From Planctomycetota bacterium (GTDB lineage: Bacteria > Planctomycetota > UBA8742 > UBA2392), in NCBI GenBank assembly GCA_019912315.1, contig JAIOJA010000054.1, positions 1-64,000 of the forward strand: a DNA stretch of 64,000 nucleotides. The letters are read 5' to 3'. Numbering within the stretch: the stretch's first letter is position 1; each line of letters starts with the position of its first letter. Positions 53,409-61,259 of the stretch are shown one piece after another. The notes beneath the pieces are model-generated. The model was not told the DNA's origin and did no database searches. It was given only the letters and a program-made list of their open reading frames with translations. The position numbers were made by a program, and so were the translations under genes.

Positions 53409-54365
53409 TCACGTTGAGCCCGGTTTCATCAGGTTGCGAAGCAGACGCGCCAGAGCGTCCCTTTCTGCCTGCGGCCTGAAGGCGGGTTTCAGCGCCTTGC
53501 AACGGCGTTGCAGTTCGCGGCGGAAGCCGGCGTCGCGCTCGAACCGCTCCATCAGACCGGCCAGCGCGGCGGTGTCCCCGAACTCAAAATAGCCCGGATA
53601 GTCGTCGCCCAGCAGGCCCCTTGACCCGTCAATATTACTGGACAGCACCGGCGTGTCGCACACGCAGGCCTCGCCAATCACGTTGGCGCCGCCTTCCATG
53701 CGACTGGTCAGAACCAGCGCGTGGCTGCGCGCGATCAGGCGCATCACCTTCGCGTGCGGCAACTCACCGATGTAGCGGTAGCGCGGGTTGGCCGCTTCCT
53801 CTTTGCCGACCTCGTCCCGGTAGCGGTTGTCCAGTATCCCGCCGGCCTGCGCAATACGGATGCGCGAGTCCGCCGGCAGCAGGCGGGCCGCGGCAGCCGC
53901 GCGCAAAGGGTCTTTCTCGGGGCGCAGGTGCCCGACAACGCACATGTCCAGCGCGCGCTTTGATTTCCCCGGCAGCGGCTTCGGTGCACGCGTGCTTTGC
54001 GGGATGGCGCGGGCCTTGCCGCGATGCCGCGCGGGAAGTTGATGGATCGCCAGTGCCTGTAGCGTGACGATGGCGTCCGCCGCGTCCAGCGATTGCCGCG
54101 CGACCGCGTCTTCGTGAATATCCCGGTAGACATCCGTGCCGGTCAGCACCAGCACCAGCGGCGCGCTGCCGTTTACGGCCCGGATTGCCTTCGCCATTCG
54201 GCGCGCGTGCAGCGCGAAAATCACGTCGCGCTTTGCGCCGCTGTACCCGGTCGTGACCGTGACAGTGTGCTTGAGCGCGCGCAGAAGCCCGGCGTATCGG
54301 TCGGCCGTGATGCGGTTGCCGAGCCGGCTGTGCCGTGGTGCGGGCGTGATGATCTCAATGTTCAT
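53409..54365 (-). CDS. senB: Selenosugar synthase SenB (selenoneine pathway)
   Basis: A 318-residue GT-B glycosyltransferase with the SenB pattern (formerly a TIGR04348-type putative glycosyltransferase): IITPAPRHSRLGNRITADRYA, ALHARRMAKAI, LVLTGTDVYRDI, VVGHLRPEKDPLRAA, SRMEGGANVIGEA and LLGDDYPGYFEFGDTAALA. Known SenB joins selenophosphate to UDP-GlcNAc to give a selenosugar. It overlaps senA by 4 bp (ATGA, 54362-54365), the usual sen arrangement. The third gene, senC (SelD-like), is not in the window. Confidence 0.82.
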   Translation of the reverse strand: MNIEIITPAPRHSRLGNRITADRYAGLLRALKHTVTVTTGYSGAKRDVIFALHARRMAKAIRAVNGSAPLVLVLTGTDVYRDIHEDAVARQSLDAADAIVTLQALAIHQLPARHRGKARAIPQSTRAPKPLPGKSKRALDMCVVGHLRPEKDPLRAAAAARLLPADSRIRIAQAGGILDNRYRDEVGKEEAANPRYRYIGELPHAKVMRLIARSHALVLTSRMEGGANVIGEACVCDTPVLSSNIDGSRGLLGDDYPGYFEFGDTAALAGLMERFERDAGFRRELQRRCKALKPAFRPQAERDALARLLRNLMKPGST

Positions 54366-55651
54366 GTGCGCGCGCAGGTCCGGAAACCGGCGAACACATC
54401 GCGCCGCCAGGGTTGAAAAAAGTTGCGCCAGGTGTTCCAGATCATGTTCGCGGGGCAGGCCATTGCTCCGCCCTTCAGCACCTTGCGCTCATGGAACCAG
54501 GGCTCGGAATATTCCTTGTAAAAGCCGCGCTTGAAGCCGGGGAAGCCGGCAAACGTGTCGCTGGTCCACTCCCAGACGTTGCCGAGCATCTGACGGCAGC
54601 CGAACACGCTGTCGCCCTCAGGCAGGGCGGCGACGTCGCAGGTGTCCATGGCGTACCAGTTCAGGTTGGCGCGCCGCGGCGTGCTCGCGTCATCACCCCA
54701 GGGGTAGCGACGTTTGTATGCGCTCAGGTCTTTGGCGTCACTCGCGCTGGCGGCCGCTTCCCACTCGGCCTCGCTGGGCAGTCTTCGCCTGGCCCAGTTG
54801 CAGTACGCCTCGGCCTCGAACCAGCTCACGTGGATCACCGGCCTGTGCGCTTCCAGGTCGCGCCAATTGTCGAACACGCGCCGCTGCCAGGTGTCGCCTT
54901 CGCGCCGCCAGTAGATCGGGTGTTCGGCGCTTTCACTTTCACGCCACTTCCAGCCTTCGTCGCTCCAGAGTTCGCGATTGCCGTAGCCGCCGTCGTCAAC
55001 GAATGCCGCAAACTCGGATTGCGTGACCGGAGCTTTGGCGATTCTGTAAGGCTCCAGCTTTACGGTCTGCGGCGGGACTTCGTTGTCGAAGGCGAATTCG
55101 CCGTCGCGCGTCGCGCCCAGCACGAAATCGCCGCCCGGCACCTCGGCGTCACCGGGCAGCGCGCCCGCGGACTCGTACTCGCCGTGCTGTACGTTCAGCT
55201 TTGGCGCGGGGTAGCCGACGTTCTGGCGCATCCAGGTGAAGGCCTCGGCGTGCATCCCGGCGTGGTGCACGCTCAGCCAGGCGCGATACCAGGGCTCGGG
55301 CGCGAGCTCGTTTTCGTCCAGCCAGCGCAGGGTGTTGTCCGTGACCCGGTTGACGTATTCCAGAATCGCCGCGCGATCCGGCAGCGGCAGCTCCCAGCGC
55401 GTGTCGTGAAACACGGCAATCGAATCCCATAGCGCGTCGGCGTCGTCGCGCAGCATGGGCTGATTGCCGAAGTCGCGCAGGATGAACTTTTCGAAAAACC
55501 ACGCGACGTGCCCGATTTCCCAGTTGAATGGGTTCAGGATCTGCCGCTCAGGCACGATCAGTTCGTCGTCGGACAGGTCGGCGATGACTTCGAGGACGCG
55601 GCTGGTCGCGTCCCGGATTGCAGGCTTCAACTCATCGAGCCGACTGCTCAT
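54362..55651 (-). CDS. senA: Selenoneine synthase SenA (EgtB/FGE-like)
   Basis: A 429-residue EgtB-like nonheme iron enzyme. The N-terminal DinB-like domain has NPFNWEIGHVAWFFE and the H-x3-H-x-E iron motif in HAGMHAE (about residues 135-141). The C-terminal FGE-sulfatase domain has LPSEAEWE, GNVWEWTSDTF, and ends FFQPWRRDVFAGFRTCA, as in SenA. Known SenA joins selenosugar to hercynine. Close coupling to senB supports selenoneine over ergothioneine. An EgtD (hercynine) gene is not in the window. It overlaps the hemE end by 20 bp. Confidence 0.8.
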   Translation of the reverse strand: MSSRLDELKPAIRDATSRVLEVIADLSDDELIVPERQILNPFNWEIGHVAWFFEKFILRDFGNQPMLRDDADALWDSIAVFHDTRWELPLPDRAAILEYVNRVTDNTLRWLDENELAPEPWYRAWLSVHHAGMHAEAFTWMRQNVGYPAPKLNVQHGEYESAGALPGDAEVPGGDFVLGATRDGEFAFDNEVPPQTVKLEPYRIAKAPVTQSEFAAFVDDGGYGNRELWSDEGWKWRESESAEHPIYWRREGDTWQRRVFDNWRDLEAHRPVIHVSWFEAEAYCNWARRRLPSEAEWEAAASASDAKDLSAYKRRYPWGDDASTPRRANLNWYAMDTCDVAALPEGDSVFGCRQMLGNVWEWTSDTFAGFPGFKRGFYKEYSEPWFHERKVLKGGAMACPANMIWNTWRNFFQPWRRDVFAGFRTCART

Positions 55652-56750
55652 GGACGTAGTCTACAAGCGCCTTCACGTTGTCCACGGGGGTTTTGGGCAG
55701 GATGCCGTGCCCCAGGTTGAAGATGTGCCCGTCGCGCCCGCCCGCAGCGTCCAGCACTTCCTGGGCCTTCGACAGCACAACTTCGCGCGGCGCGAACAGG
55801 GACACCGGGTCCATGTTGCCCTGCACGGCCTTTGCGCCGATCTCCCAGCCGCGTTGCAACGGCGTGTGCCAGTCGATGCCAATCACGTCGGGTGCGGCTT
55901 GCATCATCTGCTCAAGCAGCGTCGCCGTGCCGGTGCCGAAGTAGATTACCGGCACGGAAGAGGCATCTGGCTCCCGCAGGGTGCCTGACACCTTTTCGCT
56001 ATCCCCGCCAGTAAAGGGGTCAGGCTCCGGAACGGTGCCTGACCCCTTTACTTCCCTGATAATCCGCTGCACGTGCGGGAAGACGTACTCGTGGTAGTCG
56101 AGCGGGCTCAGGCAGCCGACCCAGGAGTCGAAAATCTGGATCGCTTGCACGCCCCACTCGATCTGCGCGCGCAGGTACTCGATGATCTGCCCGGACAGCT
56201 TTTCCATCAGCACGCCCCAGGCGCCGGGGTCGCCGAGCATGATCTTCTTGGCCTCAATGTAATTGCGTGAGCCGCCGCCTTCGATCGCATAGGCGGCCAG
56301 TGTGAACGGCGCGCCCGCGAAGCCGATCAGCGGAATGTCAGGCGGAAGTTCGCGTCGGATGATCTTGATGGCGTCGCCGACGAAGGGCATCGACTCGCGC
56401 GGGTCGGGAGTATTCAGCGCGTCAATGTCCGCGCCGCTGCGCACCGGGTTGCCGATCTGCGGCCCGATGCCCTCCGGGTAATCGAGCTGCAAACCCATCG
56501 GCTCCAGGATCGGCAGCAGGTCGGCGAACAAAATGGCCGCGTCCACGCCCAGAATGCGCTGCGCGTCCAGGGTTACCTTGGCCGCAAGCTCGGGAGTCTT
56601 GCATAGCCCAAGGAAAGTCGTCTGCGCCCGAACGTCGCGGTACTCCTGCATATACCGCCCAGCCTGCCGCATGAGCCAGACCGGCGTGCAATCAACCGCC
56701 TCACCCCGGCAGGCTTTCAGAAAACGAGAGTTGTGTAGTCGTTCGTCCAT
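55632..56750 (-). CDS. hemE: Uroporphyrinogen decarboxylase with in-frame REP insertion
   Basis: A 372-residue HemE: the N-terminal PVWLMRQAGRYMQEYR (substrate Arg pair), ILFADLLPILEPMG (catalytic Asp region), GFAGAPFTLAAYAIEGGGS, and FNLGHGILPKTPVDNVKALV are intact. It decarboxylates uroporphyrinogen III. Between the FPHVQRIIREVKG helix and VPVIYFGTGT an extra stretch of about 28 residues (GTVPEPDPFTGGDSEKVSG and on) is encoded by a triple palindrome at 55983-56052. The insertion keeps frame and is surface-loop-like in composition. It overlaps senA by 20 bp. Confidence 0.92.
   Translation of the reverse strand: MDERLHNSRFLKACRGEAVDCTPVWLMRQAGRYMQEYRDVRAQTTFLGLCKTPELAAKVTLDAQRILGVDAAILFADLLPILEPMGLQLDYPEGIGPQIGNPVRSGADIDALNTPDPRESMPFVGDAIKIIRRELPPDIPLIGFAGAPFTLAAYAIEGGGSRNYIEAKKIMLGDPGAWGVLMEKLSGQIIEYLRAQIEWGVQAIQIFDSWVGCLSPLDYHEYVFPHVQRIIREVKGSGTVPEPDPFTGGDSEKVSGTLREPDASSVPVIYFGTGTATLLEQMMQAAPDVIGIDWHTPLQRGWEIGAKAVQGNMDPVSLFAPREVVLSKAQEVLDAAGGRDGHIFNLGHGILPKTPVDNVKALVDYVHEQSAR
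55983..56052. repeat. Triple REP-like palindrome inside hemE
   Basis: Three copies of the core GCCTGAC(C/A)CCTTT occur at 55983-55995 (+), 56013-56025 (-) and 56037-56049 (+). The last two form a perfect 16-bp inverted repeat (56010-56025 with 56037-56052). The intergenic hairpin at 17201 carries the same GCCTGACCC core. Confidence 0.75.
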
Positions 56751-56775
56751 AGCTGCACATTACACAAATCAAAGC

Positions 56776-56793
56776 CCATCGCGTAAGCGATGG
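56776..56793. repeat. Hairpin with GTAA tetraloop before hemE
   Basis: CCATCGC (56776-56782) pairs with GCGATGG (56787-56793), loop GTAA. It lies in the 105-bp gap between the AhpD-like gene and hemE; there is no T-run. It may be another short repetitive palindrome. Confidence 0.45.
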
Positions 56794-56855
56794 AGCCCCA
56801 ACGAATAGGGCGCGAATAGCGGCATCCGCTCCACCGCTAACGCGGCGGGCTGTGA

Positions 56856-57404
56856 TCACCTGTCCCGCATCTCAGGCTCAAGATCGATGCCTAAACCATC
56901 GGCAAGTCGGTTCAGGTGATTAAAATAGCCGATGATCTGGGCGGCGCTTACTACTTGTTCTTCGGTCCAGCCTGCTTGCTTCAGCCCTTCAATGTCTTCG
57001 CGCCGACATTCAGCGGGCGTCAGTGTGAGCTTCTCGGCCCACTCGCACAGGGCCTTGTGCTGGGCTTCCAGCTTGCTTGTGCGGAAGTCTTCTTTCACTT
57101 GCTCGGCCAGTTCGGCGTCACGCGCCATGGTTGCCAGGTCTTCGGCGTGGGCGAGCGTTCAGTAGACGCAGCCGTTGATCTTGCTGACGACCGTGGCCAG
57201 CAGCTCGCGCTCCCAGCGGCGCAGGGGGCCCTTGCCGTGCATCACGTTGGCGTAAAACACCATCGTTGCGTCCAGCGCCTCGGGCGTGAGGGACTGAATC
57301 CGCAGGATGTTGAACACCTTGCCCGCCCGCGCCAGCCCACGGTCGTAATGCTCTTTCACGAGCCCGTCCGCGTCTTCCGGTTCAACCTGCCGCACGTAAG
57401 TCAT
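56856..57404 (-). CDS. AhpD-like peroxidase-related protein, putative selenoprotein (CxxU)
   Basis: Read through one TGA (57159-57161), this frame gives 182 residues of a complete carboxymuconolactone-decarboxylase/AhpD-like protein. Before the TGA: PEALDATMVFYANVMHGKG, RRWERELLATVVSKINGCVY; after it: TLAHAEDLATMARDAELAEQ. In relatives the active site is CxxC...H; here it reads C79-V-Y-TGA82-T-L-A-H86, so the TGA sits exactly at the catalytic second Cys. Selenocysteine is the best reading. I cannot make out a clear SECIS by eye. ATG 57404 overlaps the upstream transporter stop (TGATG). Usual gene callers would report two broken genes. Confidence 0.75.
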
Positions 57405-59071
57405 CACACCATTACCCTTACGACCACCTGCCCGGCTACCGTTACCAGAATGCTGGCGACGGCGAAAGCGGCCGCATAGCTGACGGCGGGCTCGTTGCTG
57501 TCCGCCGCGCGCTTTACCGCATTCAGTGCCGCGCTGCTGGTCATGCCGCCGCACAGGCTGCCCCAGACATCGACGGCGCGCATCTTGAACAGCAGCTTGC
57601 CCAGGCCCAGTGCCGCGACGGCCGGCAGCACCGTCACGATGATGCCGGCAACGGCCACGCGCCACACGGGGAAGTCCAGCCCGGCGATCAGCGCCTGTCC
57701 CGCCACGATGCCCGTTTCGCCGACAAACAGCAGCACTCCGAGCTCGCGCACGAGCTGGCGGGCGGCGCGCGGTACGTTCACGCTGATGCCGGTGAACTGG
57801 CGCCCCCAGCTAAGCAGCACCCCCATGATCAGCAGCCCGCCGGCGGCGCCCAGGCTGAAATCCCAGCCGAAGGGGCGCAGGTGAAACTGGCCGATCAGCA
57901 GCCCGAGTACAATGCCGCCGGCGTAAATCGCGATGTCGGTGGTGTGCGTGCCGGGCTCAAAGCGCCCGAGCTCTTTGGCGACGGCGCGCACGGCGTCGCG
58001 CTGCCCGATGATTTCGACGACGTCGTGGCGCATCAGCACGACGTCGCCGCCGGGCTCAAGCACTTCGCGCCCGCGCTCGATTTTGCCGATCAGGCAGCGG
58101 TAGCGCCCCAGCAGGTCAAGGTCCTTGAGTGATTTGCCGTGCGCGCCCTTCGCGATCACCTGCACGCGGCGTGGCGCGGGCATACGGTGGCGCAGTTCGG
58201 CGTCATAGACTTCGCTGCCCACGAGCGCCGCGAAGTCCTGCAGCTCGTCAAGCCGACCCACGACCAGCAAATGATCGCCGAGTTGCAGCTCCGAATTCGC
58301 GTCGGCCACCATCACCTCGTCGCCGCGGTGAATGCGCGAAATAAAGCAGCCGGTGCGGTTTGTCAGGTTCAGGGTCTTCAGCGCCTGCGCACAGATGCTT
58401 TCTTTCTCGACGGTAAAGGCGCGGGTGAGCTCCGGTGCGCCCTTGCGGTGGATGCGCGTTTTGCCGCTGTCGTCGGTCTGCTCGTCCTCGCTGAGCATTC
58501 CTTTGCTGAGGTCCGTCTTCGTGATGTAGGGCAGGGACTGAATCATCAGCACCAGCCCCACCAGCCCGATCGGGTAGGTCAGCGCGAACGCCACAGACAG
58601 ATGCGCGGCGTCCATGGCTTCTTCAGAGGCCGCGGCGAAAGTCGCCGCGCTGGTCAAGCCGCCGGCCAGCACGCCCGCCGTTGTTGACGCGTCAAGGCCC
58701 AGCAGGCTGCCCGCCACGATCGCCAGCACGACCGCGACGACAACCACGGTTGAGCCCACGGCCACGTACTTCCAGCCAAGCGACGTGCGCAGCGATGTAA
58801 TGAACTGCGGCCCGGCGTCAAAGCCCACCGAGTAAATAAACAGCGCGAACCCGAAGTAGCCAACAGTCAAAGCCGGCACCTGCCCGCCGTACAGCGTCTC
58901 CAGGGACAACCCCGCGTAGCCCGTCAGCAGCGCGACCGCCAGTGTCCCGCCCGCCGGGCCCAGCGAAAACCCCCGCCAGTTCAGGCGACCCAGCAGGTAG
59001 CCGAACGTCACGACAAGCATCAGCCCGGCCAGGGGCGCCTGCGACAACATTTCCAGCACGGCATTCATCAC
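57404..59071 (-). CDS. AspT/YidE/YbjL-type transporter with TrkA-C domains (copy 1)
   Basis: A 555-residue transporter of the aspartate:alanine exchanger family. Two membrane blocks of about five helices (residues 15-180 and 380-555) flank two cytosolic RCK_C/TrkA-C domains (about 210-290 and 295-370; for example LQLGDHLLVVGRLDELQDFAALVG). Each membrane half carries the family repeat (VGFDAGPQFITSLR in the first half, GGMTSSAALNAVKRAADSN in the second). Substrate unknown. It overlaps both neighbours and is probably translated in one run with copy 2 and the AhpD-like gene. TTGACGCGTCAA is at 58684-58695. Confidence 0.85.
   Translation of the reverse strand: MMNAVLEMLSQAPLAGLMLVVTFGYLLGRLNWRGFSLGPAGGTLAVALLTGYAGLSLETLYGGQVPALTVGYFGFALFIYSVGFDAGPQFITSLRTSLGWKYVAVGSTVVVVAVVLAIVAGSLLGLDASTTAGVLAGGLTSAATFAAASEEAMDAAHLSVAFALTYPIGLVGLVLMIQSLPYITKTDLSKGMLSEDEQTDDSGKTRIHRKGAPELTRAFTVEKESICAQALKTLNLTNRTGCFISRIHRGDEVMVADANSELQLGDHLLVVGRLDELQDFAALVGSEVYDAELRHRMPAPRRVQVIAKGAHGKSLKDLDLLGRYRCLIGKIERGREVLEPGGDVVLMRHDVVEIIGQRDAVRAVAKELGRFEPGTHTTDIAIYAGGIVLGLLIGQFHLRPFGWDFSLGAAGGLLIMGVLLSWGRQFTGISVNVPRAARQLVRELGVLLFVGETGIVAGQALIAGLDFPVWRVAVAGIIVTVLPAVAALGLGKLLFKMRAVDVWGSLCGGMTSSAALNAVKRAADSNEPAVSYAAAFAVASILVTVAGQVVVRVMV
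58684..58695. repeat. HIP-like palindrome TTGACGCGTCAA in transporter gene
   Basis: The 12-bp core, read as Leu-Asp-Ala-Ser in an AspT-type transporter on the minus strand. Confidence 0.55.
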
Positions 59072-60729
59072 GTCAGCGCCACGGCAAGTTGGCCGGCCAG
59101 AGTAATCAGCACGCTCGCCACCGCATAGGTCGCCGCGTAGCCCACCACGGCGTCACTGTTGCCCGCCTGCCGGTTCACGGCTTCCAGGCTGGTGGTGCTG
59201 GTCATGCCGCCGCACAGCCCGCCCCAGGCGTCGATCGGCTTCAGGCGCAGCACCTTGCCCGCGAACAGCAGCGTGCCCAGCACGGTCAGCGTCGTACACG
59301 CGAAGCCGGTCACGAGAACGGCCCACGGCGATATGTCGAGACCGGCCTGCAGCGCCGCGCCGCCGCGCACCCCGGCCTCGGAGACGAACAGCAATATGCC
59401 AAGGTCACGCACAAGCTGGCGGGCGGGCTTCGGCACGTTCGCGGAAAAACGCCCCACGCGACGGAAGCGCCCCAGCAGCAGCCCGACCAGCAGCAGCCCG
59501 CCCGCGGCGCCCATGGACAGCCCGACGCCCCCGAGCTCAATGCGCAGGTGCCCAAGCAGCAGCCCGGCAAGAATGCCCAGCGCGTAGATCGCGATGTTGG
59601 TTTCGTATTCGGGCTGCTCCAGAAACCCGATGCGCGTGGCGGCGTCGCGTATGCGCGCCTGTCGCCCCACCACTTCCAGCACGTCGAAGCGCTGCAACTC
59701 GAGCGACCCCACGGGCTCCAGGTACTGGTGCTCGCGCTCCACCCGCACCACCAGGCACTTGTCGCGACCCAGCAGGTCGAGCTCAGACAGCGTTCGGCCA
59801 ATCGCGGCCTTGTTCGCCACCAGGATCCGCCGCGGCGACGGCACGCTGTTGCGCAGCACCGTGTCGTACTTTTCGGGCCCGATCAACGCCTCCAGTTTCT
59901 CAAGCGCAACCAGCTTGCCGCTTGCCATCACGATGTCGCCCAGCTTCAGCACCATCTCGGGGCCGGGCAGCAGCACCTCGTCGCCGCGCCGGACGCGCGT
60001 CACCACGCACCCCGTAGTCGCCGGCAGGCGCAAGTCACGCAGGCTTTTGCCGTCCGATTCCGGGTTCTCAACCAGGTACGATCGCGCGCGTGCCAGCGTG
60101 CTTTCGCGCAGGCTTACTTCGCCGCCGTCACCCTCGGTCGTGTCTTCCGTGCCGGCCGCGAGCGGGCGACGCACCAGCCGCGGCAGAACGGCAACCATCA
60201 GCAGCAGCCCAAGCTGCCCCCAGGGATAGGCCAGCGCGTACGCGACAGACAGGCGCCCGATTTCCGGTGCGGCCTCGGACGCCGCGACCAGCGCTGGCGT
60301 GGATGTCATCGCGCCCGCAAGCGCGCCCGCCGCGGAAGACGACTCCAGCCCGAACAGGTACGCGCCGCCGACGGCCGTCCCCAGCGCCAGCACGTTGGTG
60401 ACGGCAGCCAGCGAGACGAACTTCAGCCCGCTGCCCGCGAGCGCCGAAAAAAACCGCGGGCCGGCCTCAAAGCCGATGGCGTATATGAACAACGCGAAGC
60501 CGAAGCTGCCGATGGTCATGCGCGGCAGGTTGCCGTTGTCGGCGCCGTACAGCGCGTCGAAATTCATGCCCAGATAGCCCAGCACCAGCGCCATCAGCAG
60601 CACGCCCCCGGAAGGGCTTAGCCCGATGCCGCGCCACTCCAGGCGCCCGACCAGCCAGCCGAGCGCGACCACCAGCATGATGCCGCCCAGCGGGATGTCG
60701 TTCAGGTACTCAATGAGTGTGCGCAACAC
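59068..60729 (-). CDS. AspT/YidE/YbjL-type transporter with TrkA-C domains (copy 2)
   Basis: A 553-residue paralogue of the preceding gene with the same layout: membrane half (IGFEAGPRFFSALAGS, ALAGAMTSTPALVAASEAAPE), two TrkA-C domains (LKLGDIVMASGKLVALEKLEALIG; then a second ending near residue 370), and a second membrane half (WGGLCGGMTSTTSLEAVNRQ). A tandem pair could form a heteromer. GTG start at 60729 with GAGG upstream. Its stop overlaps copy 1 start by 4 bp. Confidence 0.85.
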   Translation of the reverse strand: MLRTLIEYLNDIPLGGIMLVVALGWLVGRLEWRGIGLSPSGGVLLMALVLGYLGMNFDALYGADNGNLPRMTIGSFGFALFIYAIGFEAGPRFFSALAGSGLKFVSLAAVTNVLALGTAVGGAYLFGLESSSAAGALAGAMTSTPALVAASEAAPEIGRLSVAYALAYPWGQLGLLLMVAVLPRLVRRPLAAGTEDTTEGDGGEVSLRESTLARARSYLVENPESDGKSLRDLRLPATTGCVVTRVRRGDEVLLPGPEMVLKLGDIVMASGKLVALEKLEALIGPEKYDTVLRNSVPSPRRILVANKAAIGRTLSELDLLGRDKCLVVRVEREHQYLEPVGSLELQRFDVLEVVGRQARIRDAATRIGFLEQPEYETNIAIYALGILAGLLLGHLRIELGGVGLSMGAAGGLLLVGLLLGRFRRVGRFSANVPKPARQLVRDLGILLFVSEAGVRGGAALQAGLDISPWAVLVTGFACTTLTVLGTLLFAGKVLRLKPIDAWGGLCGGMTSTTSLEAVNRQAGNSDAVVGYAATYAVASVLITLAGQLAVALT

Positions 60730-60777
60730 CAGGTCACCTCGCGTGGGGTGCGAGGATAGTGTGCAGGCGCCAAAGTC

Positions 60778-60966
60778 CTAGTAGTCCGATGCGCGGCTCG
60801 ATTTCCAGCTGTCGCCGTATCCCAGCGCGGCGTCGCGCGCGGTGGCCGCCGTCGTGCGGCGCTTGCGCAGGCGGTAATGAATCGCGAACAGGAACGTCCA
60901 GCCGATGAACGCGTAGGCGAACATGGTCAGGATCAAACCCCAGGGCGTTGTGCCGTCGAAATCCAT
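60778..60966 (-). CDS. Small single-helix membrane protein
   Basis: A 62-residue protein: short acidic N-terminus, one helix ([22 protein letters not shown]), then a basic stretch (RLRKRR) and a polar tail. The positive-inside rule puts the tail in the cytosol. It lies 48 bp upstream of the transporter pair on the same strand. No family recognised. Confidence 0.5.
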   Translation of the reverse strand: MDFDGTTPWGLILTMFAYAFIGWTFLFAIHYRLRKRRTTAATARDAALGYGDSWKSSRASDY

Positions 60967-61167
60967 GCACTCAGGGTAGCACGCGAGGCGGCAGCGGCAA
61001 ATCGGCCGCGTTTTCTGAAATCCACAAGCCGTGGCACTGGCGCGCCCCACACCACCACAACGGGCTGCACGCGACAAAATATGACGCGGTACGAAAACGC
61101 GCCTTTCGCCGCTGGCTGTCGCACGTGCCCGTACATTTCTCCTGTTGCCATGGTTGTTCTCCTCAAA

Positions 61168-61237
61168 GGGGGCGGGGCGGTCCCGCCCCCCGGAGAAACC
61201 AGGCAAGTGGCCCAGAGCCCCGGCTGAAAGGCCGGGG
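61168..61237. repeat. Two hairpins in the recA leader
   Basis: GGGGGCGGG (61168-61176) pairs with CCCGCCCCC (61182-61190), and CCCCGGC (61218-61224) pairs with GCCGGGG (61231-61237) around TGAAAG. The second lies 22 bp before recA and is like the GAAA hairpin after feoB (AGAGCCCC, then GAAAGGC). In the gap 60967-61259 I see no LexA-type box. Confidence 0.5.
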
Positions 61238-61259
61238 GCGCACTGAAGGGAGCAGAACC

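Noticed and set aside
57112-57160. A clear SECIS hairpin just after the AhpD-like TGA
   Set aside because: I could form only short stems (for example GCC with GGC, or CACGCC with a bulged GGCGCGTG) and no convincing loop. Bacterial SECIS vary, so this is left to computation and not listed as a feature.
60933-61151. Small minus-strand frame with GAGGAG before ATG
   Set aside because: The ribosome-binding site is good, but the frame overlaps the start of the 62-residue membrane gene and its translation shows no family or domain character.
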